Shown in pieces: positions 46,566 through 52,569 of a DNA stretch of 52,569 bases. The stretch covers positions 1 through 52,569 of the forward strand of contig NZ_CP079739.1 of assembly GCF_019916025.1 (NCBI RefSeq), in the 5' to 3' direction. Each line of letters begins with the position of its first letter. Positions within the stretch are counted from its first letter, which is position 1. The DNA is from Paraclostridium bifermentans (lineage in GTDB: Bacteria > Bacillota > Clostridia > Peptostreptococcales > Peptostreptococcaceae). The position numbers and the translations under genes are program-made. Below the pieces are notes generated by a model. That model did no database searches and was not told the DNA's origin. It saw nothing but the letters and a program-made list of their open reading frames with translations.

Positions 46566-46872
46566 AGTACCTGAAGAAATACAAGCAACTGCAAAATGGT
46601 CTAAATTAACTGTTTTAGACGGTATAATTATAACCTGTAGTTTTGGTATAGGTTTTTTAAGTAAAGGGATTGTATTCCCTTTACTACAAATTCCTTATGT
46701 AGCTTTTTTCCCTATTGCACTTTATATATTATTATTACCGAGCATAGATGTTCCTGGTAGGAAAAACTATCAAGTTGCTTTAACTGTATTAAAAAAAGAT
46801 AGAAATGTATATAAATCAATCGATATAAACAGTTTTATTAATGAAATAGAGGGGGAAGAAGATGCAATTTGA
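46549..46872 (+). CDS. PrgI-family membrane protein
   Basis: The start is most likely the ATG at 46549 after AAGGAGAAGGAT; an ATG at 46543 is also possible. It overlaps the end of the previous gene. The product is MRREIRVPEEIQATAKWSKL, followed by two hydrophobic helices (DGIIITCSFGIGFLSKG, VAFFPIALYILLLP). The VPEEI start and double helix are typical of PrgI/VirB3-like subunits that sit beside the VirB4 ATPase. It overlaps the VirB4 N-terminal gene by a few bases. Confidence 0.8.
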   Translation: MRREIRVPEEIQATAKWSKLTVLDGIIITCSFGIGFLSKGIVFPLLQIPYVAFFPIALYILLLPSIDVPGRKNYQVALTVLKKDRNVYKSIDINSFINEIEGEEDAI

Positions 46873-47440
46873 TGCTATTAAAGTAAAAAATTCAAGTAGT
46901 AAAAGTAAATCAAGAAAAAATAAAAAAATTGAAAAAGAAATTAATAAAATAAATAAAGTTTATCCAATAGTAGGGGTAACGGATGAAGGATATATAAAGA
47001 CAAAAATAGGGTTATATGAAGCCGTATTTGAAATATTTGACGTAAGGAAATATGACCTTTTTTTATTGGATAATTCGGAGATTGACTTTGTTACTGAAAA
47101 TAATTGGAGGATGCAAAAATTATATCCATATCCATTAAAAGAAGTATATATGAACTTTCAAGAAGAAAATAAAGAGCAACAAAAATATTTTAAATACAAG
47201 ATTGATAACACTGAATCTATAAGTCAATTAGAAGTGCTAAATAATGAGCTTGAAAAACTTAAATTTATTGAAAAAACATATGAAATGAGAGATACATATT
47301 TATTTGTGTTTGGAGATAATGTATCAGACTTAAATAAAAAGATTGATATTTTATATAGGTTTGATAATTTTTTAGAATTGAAAAAAACATCTGTAGAGAA
47401 AAAGAAAAAGATAATAGATAAACTAAATAATAGAGATTAG
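46862..47440 (+). CDS. Separate VirB4 N-terminal domain protein
   Basis: A 192-residue protein starting after GAGGGGGAAG. Residues 1-35 are basic and flexible. The rest (VYPIVGVTDEGYIKTKIGLY, EAVFEIFDV) has the strand-rich plan of the N-terminal domain that precedes the ATPase in full VirB4 proteins. The next gene encodes the ATPase part and has its own ribosome site. So VirB4 is split into two proteins here, or was split by mutation and then adapted. The stop TAG at 47438 is not in a homopolymer. Confidence 0.65.
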   Translation: MQFDAIKVKNSSSKSKSRKNKKIEKEINKINKVYPIVGVTDEGYIKTKIGLYEAVFEIFDVRKYDLFLLDNSEIDFVTENNWRMQKLYPYPLKEVYMNFQEENKEQQKYFKYKIDNTESISQLEVLNNELEKLKFIEKTYEMRDTYLFVFGDNVSDLNKKIDILYRFDNFLELKKTSVEKKKKIIDKLNNRD

Positions 47441-47454
47441 GGGGGAATATATTC

Positions 47455-49350
47455 ATGGATTTAAACAAGGATTTAATGTTTATAAATGATACTCAACCTA
47501 TGGGGGGAATTTCATTTAAAGATGAATTCTATAATAGAAAAGGTGATGGCTACGAAGCCTGTTTACATATTTATCGATTTCCAAATGTTCTTACTACATT
47601 TTGGTTAGATCGAATAACTAGCTTAGAAAATACTATTGTAACAGTAGATACTTTTACTTCACAAGATATAGAGTATGGAGAGAAAATAAAAAACTCAACA
47701 GAAGAAATGCGACAAAGGATGCATAGTGCCCAAAATACAAGTGAAGCAGATATTGCAAGTGTTGAATATGATACATTAAGAGCTTTAGGATATGCTTTAA
47801 ATAAAGAGGGAGAAGTAATAAAAAAAATTCATGTAAGAATATTTGTAAGTGCTAAAACACAAGTTGACTTAGAAACTAGAATTAGTGAAATAAAAAAAGA
47901 AATAGATAGTGATGGATATAAAAGTATTGTTTACTTAGATGAACAAAAAGAAGAGTGGCAATCTAAATTTTTAGATTATAAAACTCAAAGTAATCTACCA
48001 AATAAAAGAGAAGGAAATGACTTACCATCCGAATCAATAGGACTAGGATTTGCACATAATCAAACAAGCCTAAAAGACCCTACAGGGGCATATTATGGAT
48101 ATACAAGAACAAGAGGGACTGTATATTGGGATATATTCCATAAAACAGCAAAAAGGTTATATTATAATTTATTTGTATCAGGTGATATGGGTTCAGGGAA
48201 ATCTACTTTATTAAAAAGGCTTCTAAGAGATAATGCTTCTAAAGGAAACTTTATTAGAGGATTTGATAAATCAGGAGAATTTTTCTCGGTTATCAAGGAT
48301 CAGGGAGGAAAGACTATAAATTTAGATGGAACAAGCGGAAGAATAAATTTATTACAAGTATTCCCTACAGTTACAAAAGAAGGTGAAAACGAAATAGACG
48401 TTGACGAGTCTGCTTCATTTAGACAACATGTATCAAAACTAAATATGTGCTATAGAATATTAAATCCCAATTGTTCTGATTCAGAACACCAACAATTTGA
48501 TGAATTAGTATATGATTTTTATGTATCAAAAGACCTATGGGATTATTCAGGAACTAAAAGTATTACTAATTTAAAAGTAGAAGATTATCCAATACTTTCA
48601 GATTTTTATGAGTATTGTGTTTCAAGATATAATGATGAAAAAGATGAAAGATTTAAAGGGAGAATCGGAGATATTTCTAAATCTATTGGTAACTTAGTTA
48701 GACAGTACAGTGATATGTTTAATGGTATTACAACTATCCCTGATCTTGGAAATGAACAAATAGTTTTCTATGATATAGGCAATCTTTCACAACTAAAGTC
48801 AGAGATATTTGATATTCAAGTATTTAATGCTTTAACTCAAATTTGGGCTAATATGATGGTACTTGGAAGAAAAGAAAAGGAAGCATATGACAATGGATTA
48901 AAACATTGGTGGGATATAAAAAGATTTTTAGTAATGGTTGATGAATGTCATAATATATTAAATATACAAAAGGCATTTTCAGCAGATTATTTCGTGACAT
49001 TTATGTCCGAAGCAAGAAAGTTTTTCGGTGGTTTAGTATTAGCTACACAACGTTTAGAGCGTATGTTTCCTAAAGCCACTAATGTTTCAGACCCTAAAAT
49101 GGTGCTAGCGGCTAACAAATTATCTGAAATATTTGGACTGACCCAATATAAAGCAATATTTAAACAAGACCAAACTTCTATGGATTTAATTAAAGATATT
49201 TTCGGAAAACAAATGACCGAAAATGAATACTCAATCATACCTAATTTTAATCAAGGTGATTGCCTACTTTCTATTTCAGGAGATAAAAATTTAGTTATGC
49301 ACTTTGAGGTAACAGAAGATGAGTTAAAGTTATTTAAAGGTGGTGCATAA
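47455..49350 (+). CDS. virB4: VirB4-type ATPase
   Basis: A 631-residue protein after AGGGGGGAATATATTC. Walker A is VSGDMGSGKSTLLKRLL (about 241-257) and Walker B FLVMVDECHNIL (about 491-502), with a typical ARKFFGGLVLATQRLERMF segment downstream. It is the main assembly ATPase of the secretion channel. It is shorter than usual (full-length members are around 800) because the N-terminal domain is encoded by the gene before it. Confidence 0.9.
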   Translation: MDLNKDLMFINDTQPMGGISFKDEFYNRKGDGYEACLHIYRFPNVLTTFWLDRITSLENTIVTVDTFTSQDIEYGEKIKNSTEEMRQRMHSAQNTSEADIASVEYDTLRALGYALNKEGEVIKKIHVRIFVSAKTQVDLETRISEIKKEIDSDGYKSIVYLDEQKEEWQSKFLDYKTQSNLPNKREGNDLPSESIGLGFAHNQTSLKDPTGAYYGYTRTRGTVYWDIFHKTAKRLYYNLFVSGDMGSGKSTLLKRLLRDNASKGNFIRGFDKSGEFFSVIKDQGGKTINLDGTSGRINLLQVFPTVTKEGENEIDVDESASFRQHVSKLNMCYRILNPNCSDSEHQQFDELVYDFYVSKDLWDYSGTKSITNLKVEDYPILSDFYEYCVSRYNDEKDERFKGRIGDISKSIGNLVRQYSDMFNGITTIPDLGNEQIVFYDIGNLSQLKSEIFDIQVFNALTQIWANMMVLGRKEKEAYDNGLKHWWDIKRFLVMVDECHNILNIQKAFSADYFVTFMSEARKFFGGLVLATQRLERMFPKATNVSDPKMVLAANKLSEIFGLTQYKAIFKQDQTSMDLIKDIFGKQMTENEYSIIPNFNQGDCLLSISGDKNLVMHFEVTEDELKLFKGGA

Positions 49351-49351
49351 G

Positions 49352-49924
49352 ATGAAAAAAGATAATTTAAAAAGAGAAAAAAAGATATATTTTTTAATAG
49401 TATCAGTATTCGTAATTACTGGTACTATTTTTATTTTTAATAAATTTCATAATCATCCTAAGCCTGATAAGGATAATAATATAATAGTTAAAGACAGTAT
49501 AAAATCAGAGGATAATTCAATTGATTTTAATAACAAGGAACAAGAAAATCTAAAGAATATAGTTAAAGAATTTATAAATACATATTATTCTTATGATAAA
49601 AATAACCCTCAAATAAACATAACAAATTCACAAAAATTTTTAACTGATGATTTCTATAAAGAGTTATTATCAGTTGATGATGAAAATACTAGAGTTCCAG
49701 CATATGCATATCGAAAAGTAACAAATATTGAATTAACTGATGCTGAAAAAGATGGTGAAAATTTTAGATATACGGCTTTAGTTAAATGTGATTTATTAGA
49801 TGAAAATAATAAAAAAATTAGTAAGTTAAGAGTTGAATTTTGTATTGACTTAACCAAAGTAAATAACGAATGGAAGATACCTTACTTTACATTAACAGGA
49901 CAAGGAATAGAAAAGTATGAGTAG
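49352..49924 (+). CDS. VirB8/TcpC-like bitopic membrane protein
   Basis: AAAGGTGGTG lies ahead of the ATG at 49352, inside the end of virB4. It is 190 residues: a basic N-terminus, one membrane helix (IYFLIVSVFVITGTIFIF), a linker, then an NTF2-like domain (LKNIVKEFINTYYSYDKN, YRKVTNIELTDAEKDG, VKCDLLDENN). This is the plan of VirB8 and TcpC scaffold proteins. It overlaps the CwlT-like gene by eight bases, so the two are coupled. Confidence 0.72.
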   Translation: MKKDNLKREKKIYFLIVSVFVITGTIFIFNKFHNHPKPDKDNNIIVKDSIKSEDNSIDFNNKEQENLKNIVKEFINTYYSYDKNNPQINITNSQKFLTDDFYKELLSVDDENTRVPAYAYRKVTNIELTDAEKDGENFRYTALVKCDLLDENNKKISKLRVEFCIDLTKVNNEWKIPYFTLTGQGIEKYE

Positions 49925-51011
49925 TGCAGATTCCTTAGTACAACGTCATATAAAGAGAAAATTAAATAAAAAATTATTAGCTGTTATTTTCTCTTCTTTT
50001 GGTTTAAGTTTAATACTTGCATTACTACTTTTAGCTATAGTAGTAGGGATTATTAGTAGCTCTAATAGTACAAGTAATGATATAGATTACATACCAAGTT
50101 TAAATATTCCACCACAAGTAGAGAAGTATCGTTCAGTGGTTGAAATGGAATGTAATAAGAATGGAATACCTGAATTAGTAGATGTAATTTTAGCATTAAT
50201 TACACAAGAAAGTTACGGAGAGTTAGCAGATATTATGCAATCTAGTGAATCGCAAGGGTTACCCCCTGGAACAATAACAGACCCTAATTTATCAATACAA
50301 GTTGGTGTAAAATATGTTGCTGGAGTATATATGGAAGCAAAAGAAAAGGCAACTAAAAATTTAATTGAAACAACTCTTCAAGGTTATAATTTTGGGAAGG
50401 GATTTGTAAATTGGGCTATAAAAAGAGATGGTGGATGGACACAAGAAAATGCAATAGAATTTTCTCGTATACATAGTAATGGAAGTCAACGACCTAATGG
50501 AACTTATAGGTATGGAGATCAACTTTATGTTCAGCATGTTTATAGATATTTAGCTCCAAATGATGGAAGTATTAGCAATGGAGGGACTAATACAGGTAGC
50601 CCTAGTGGTAGTGCAGTTATAGAAAAAGCAATTGCTACGGGAAGTACTCTTGTAGGTAAATCACCTTATGTATGGGGTGGTGGTAGAACTCCTTCAGACA
50701 TAGCAAGCCACCGATTTGATTGCAGTTCATTTGTTCATTGGTGTTATGCTAGTGGTGGATTGAACTTAGGAAATTATCAATCTGTTGTTACTGATAGTTT
50801 AGTTACATTAGGAAAGAAAATAGAACCTAATAAAATAGCTAGAGGTGATATAATTTTCTTCAATACTTATAAATATAATGGTCATGTCGGCATCTATCTA
50901 GGTGGCGGTAAATTCTTACATGATGGTTCTTCTCATGGAGTTTCTATTAATAGTTTAGATGAATCTTATTGGAAAAAAGTGTTTAATGGAAATATAAGAA
51001 GGGTTGCATAG
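49917..51011 (+). CDS. CwlT-like bifunctional cell-wall hydrolase
   Basis: A 364-residue protein. A membrane anchor (LLAVIFSSFGLSLILALLLL) is followed by a lysozyme-like domain (VEKYRSVVEMECNKNGIPEL, ITQESYGELADIMQSSESQG, LQGYNFGKGFVNW) with the catalytic Glu likely in TQESYG. A Gly/Ser linker leads to an NlpC/P60 peptidase domain with the Cys in HRFDCSSFVHWCY (about 269), the His in YNGHVGIYLG and a following polar residue. Such proteins open the wall for conjugation in Gram-positives (Tn916 Orf14, CwlT). The start overlaps the previous gene. Confidence 0.88.
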   Translation: MSSADSLVQRHIKRKLNKKLLAVIFSSFGLSLILALLLLAIVVGIISSSNSTSNDIDYIPSLNIPPQVEKYRSVVEMECNKNGIPELVDVILALITQESYGELADIMQSSESQGLPPGTITDPNLSIQVGVKYVAGVYMEAKEKATKNLIETTLQGYNFGKGFVNWAIKRDGGWTQENAIEFSRIHSNGSQRPNGTYRYGDQLYVQHVYRYLAPNDGSISNGGTNTGSPSGSAVIEKAIATGSTLVGKSPYVWGGGRTPSDIASHRFDCSSFVHWCYASGGLNLGNYQSVVTDSLVTLGKKIEPNKIARGDIIFFNTYKYNGHVGIYLGGGKFLHDGSSHGVSINSLDESYWKKVFNGNIRRVA

Positions 51012-51046
51012 AGAATGTAATTAAAGGTGAAAAAGGTGATAAAATA

Positions 51047-51850
51047 ATGTTAAAAGAATCAAAATTTAAAAAGAAAAAGGGAAGAAAATATAAACAAATG
51101 ATATATATATTATCATTTGTTTTTTTATTTTTTATATCAAGTAGAATCATATTTAATGACCCTCAAAAGAACGAAGATACTCCATTAAGGAAGCCTGTTT
51201 CTTTTGATAACTTAACCGCAGAAATCGCAAATAAAAGATTTTATACAGATAAAAATTTACTTCAAGTAGGTTTAATAGTGAAGGAAACAAATAGTGATAT
51301 GCCTTCAAATATTAAAGTTAATATCAAAGAAAAAACTAAGCAAGATGAAAAATTCAAAACAGAAATAGTAAAAGTAGTTGATGAATATTATGTTGTCTTT
51401 GTACATGACCTACCAAAAAAATGGAAGAGTGTATCATTGGAAGTAATTAATAAAAATGGAACTCAATCAACAATGAATTTAAATAGCAAACTATATGTTG
51501 CACATGAAAAATCAGAAGCAAAAAATAGTTTTAAAAAGCAAAGTTTAAGTGTTTATGAATCAGAATATATAAATATTTTGATAGAAGATACTCAAAAAAA
51601 TATTAAAAATAATGAAGATTTAATCAAAAATAATAATAAAGATATAGATAAAATTAAAGAAAAAATTAGTAGTTTAAAATCAGATTTAGATTACGAAACA
51701 AAACAAGAACAAGACGTTACTAATCAAGAGATCAGTGAGAAAAATTCAAAAGTTGATAGTTTAAATAAGGAAATTTTTGAAAAAGAAAAAGAAATAAAAG
51801 AGTTAAAAGATAGAATAGAAAATTTAAGATTAAAGCAAAAAAAATTATAA
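51047..51850 (+). CDS. Membrane protein with C-terminal coiled coil (267 aa)
   Basis: AAAGGTGATAAAATA precedes the ATG. A basic head and one membrane helix (MIYILSFVFLFFISSRIIF) are followed by an extracellular domain with strand-like segments (SFDNLTAEIANKRFYTDKNL, SVSLEVINKNG), then a long coiled coil (about 175-267). The last genes of transfer operons often encode such surface proteins. I recognise no family. It is the end of the plus-strand transfer operon before oriT. Confidence 0.65.
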   Translation: MLKESKFKKKKGRKYKQMIYILSFVFLFFISSRIIFNDPQKNEDTPLRKPVSFDNLTAEIANKRFYTDKNLLQVGLIVKETNSDMPSNIKVNIKEKTKQDEKFKTEIVKVVDEYYVVFVHDLPKKWKSVSLEVINKNGTQSTMNLNSKLYVAHEKSEAKNSFKKQSLSVYESEYINILIEDTQKNIKNNEDLIKNNNKDIDKIKEKISSLKSDLDYETKQEQDVTNQEISEKNSKVDSLNKEIFEKEKEIKELKDRIENLRLKQKKL

Positions 51851-52095
51851 ATTAATCTTAGATTTTTATAAAAAATGGTTAAAAAAAGGGTGGCAAAAAT
51901 CCCGAAAAGTGAGGAATTGCTAGTAAAAAACGGAACCGCACCTAAAACAAGTCGCACTGCGACTTCAACCGCTCTATGGTTGCAGTTTCTCTCTTATGCT
52001 CTTAATTTTACAGGGGGAGCTTCATCTTTAGTGAAGATTTCCTTGTAAAATTAAATGTTACTAACTAAAAATTACAATTAAAGGAGATTAAAATT
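51851..52095. other. Intergenic region with oriT candidate
   Basis: It is richer in G/C words than its surroundings and contains three clustered inverted repeats (see 51949-52052) between the transfer operon and the mobilization genes. I see no gene in it. Confidence 0.6.
51949..52052. promoter_or_regulatory. Candidate origin of transfer
   Basis: AAGTCGC/GCGACTT (51949-51965) is followed directly by CAACC/GGTTG (51966-51982). A larger repeat then follows, with outer arms ATTTTACA/TGTAAAAT and inner CTTCA/TGAAG (52005-52052). It lies immediately upstream of two small relaxosome-type genes and the relaxase, the usual position of oriT. The nick site cannot be read from sequence alone. Confidence 0.55.
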
Positions 52096-52344
52096 ATGGA
52101 TACATTAGTAAATCTAACAATAAAAAATATTCCTATAGAAACAAATTTTATTTTAAGTGAAAAAGCAAAGAAACATAATATGTCAAAGAATAGTTATTTA
52201 ATAAAATTATTAAATACTCATGCAATGTCAGAAGAAGTTGAAGGTTTAAAAAGTGATTATGAAGAGTTAGTAAAACAGGCTTTTGTTATTATACAAAAGA
52301 ATACAGAAGTAATGCAACATATTATTGAAACGATTGAGGGGTAG
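52096..52344 (+). CDS. Ribbon-helix-helix relaxosome accessory (82 aa)
   Basis: AAAGGAGATTAAAATT precedes the ATG. The first half (LVNLTIKNIPIETNFILSEK, KHNMSKNSYLIKLLNTHA) fits a strand and two helices, as in MobC/NikA-type accessory proteins that bind oriT. The second half is a coiled helix. Its position between oriT and relaxase supports that role. The next ribosome site (GAGGGG) overlaps its last codons. Confidence 0.7.
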   Translation: MDTLVNLTIKNIPIETNFILSEKAKKHNMSKNSYLIKLLNTHAMSEEVEGLKSDYEELVKQAFVIIQKNTEVMQHIIETIEG

Positions 52345-52349
52345 TTTTT

Positions 52350-52569
52350 ATGGAAAAAAAAAGTGTTAAATTAGCTGGTTATTCAGTTGATTATTTAGAA
52401 AAAGAAATGCAAATTTCAAATAAAAGTGCATCAAAAACTATTGAAAAAATATTTAAAGAACATGAACAATTTAAGCAGTTAATAATAGATAGAAATTCAT
52501 TAGTAGAACAAATTTATGATAGGTTTAAAAAAGATATAAGTACTATTTTAGCTCGTACAGGTCATACAG
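52350..52569 (+). CDS. 5' part of mobilization accessory gene split by the window ends
   Basis: GAGGGGTAGTTTTT precedes the ATG. The window shows 73 complete codons and one extra base. The product opens MEKKSVKLAGYSVDYLEKEM, then a helical, charged stretch. Joining the last base to bases 1-2 gives GTA and the frame continues to the stop at 168-170, which completes a 129-residue protein. It is the gene between the ribbon-helix-helix accessory and the relaxase. Confidence 0.75.
   Translation, partial: MEKKSVKLAGYSVDYLEKEMQISNKSASKTIEKIFKEHEQFKQLIIDRNSLVEQIYDRFKKDISTILARTGHT

Noticed and set aside
1-52569. tRNA, rRNA, resistance or classical toxin genes
   Set aside because: I looked for tRNA-like cloverleaf ends, ribosomal motifs, and common resistance and clostridial toxin motifs and saw none.

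Overview
The window looks like one complete circular plasmid from a low-G+C Gram-positive anaerobe, most likely a Clostridium or a close relative. The reasons are a very AT-rich sequence, strong GGAGG ribosome sites, frequent TTG/GTG starts, and Gram-positive plasmid families (ParM/ParR, Rep_3, RepA_N, a PrgI/CwlT-type transfer system). The ends appear to join. An open frame starting at 52350 runs off the right end and continues in phase at base 1 to a stop at 168-170, which gives one 129-residue mobilization-type protein. I saw no rRNA, tRNA, CRISPR array, antibiotic-resistance gene or known protein toxin.

Layout. (1) 51.9-3.1 kb across the junction, plus strand: a likely oriT (51949-52052), two small relaxosome-type proteins, a MOB_P-like relaxase, and four small unknown genes. 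(2) 3.2-7.3 kb, mostly minus strand: very small membrane proteins, a duplicated AbrB/SpoVT-type regulator gene and a coiled-coil protein. (3) 7.6-9.6 kb, plus strand: a small membrane protein, a serine resolvase with two candidate subsites, an unknown gene and a Cro/C1-type regulator. (4) 9.6-21.7 kb: about twenty mostly unknown minus-strand genes, many of them single-gene units with their own ribosome site, separated by a recurrent composite intergenic element. (5) 21.8-28.1 kb, maintenance: parR and parM with an AT-rich centromere candidate, a small DNA-binding regulator that seems to start at AUU, a Rep_3 initiator with 22-bp iterons, and a divergent RepA_N initiator with an internal repeat cluster. 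(6) 28.2-30.7 kb: three Cro/C1-type regulators and small DNA-binding proteins. (7) 30.9-51.9 kb, plus strand: a secreted Ser/Lys-rich protein, a thioester-domain adhesin, then a long transfer operon. That operon mixes Tad-pilus-like parts (CpaF ATPase, TadB/TadC-like membrane proteins, TadE-like pseudopilins, tiny prepilin-like peptides) with a Gram-positive type IV secretion system (VirB2-like, VirD4, VirB6-like, PrgI, split VirB4, VirB8/TcpC-like, CwlT-like hydrolase).

The most unusual feature is the composite element in region 4 and near 4.3 kb. Its full form has three parts on the plus strand. Part A (about 177 bp) lies just upstream of the ribosome site of a minus-strand gene. Part T is a bidirectional terminator-like hairpin with a constant CUUG-containing loop and changing stem. 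Part B (about 141 bp) is a long imperfect hairpin with a constant apical loop. Six A copies, four full B copies and nine T hairpins are present, plus remnants. A and B both show paired compensatory changes between copies, so the fold and not a protein is being kept. In A, one 13-nt strand can pair with either of two later segments, the second just before the ribosome site, which suggests a switch in the leader of each unit. The function is unknown.

How the parts fit together: oriT, accessory proteins, relaxase and VirD4 would pass a DNA strand to the hybrid secretion/pilus apparatus. The adhesin and the muramidase/peptidase would help cell contact and wall passage. ParMR, two replication initiators and a resolvase would keep the plasmid in daughter cells. 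The minus-strand array is accessory gene content that could be reshuffled by recombination between the repeated intergenic elements. Family assignments are from memory of motifs, and no database search was possible.
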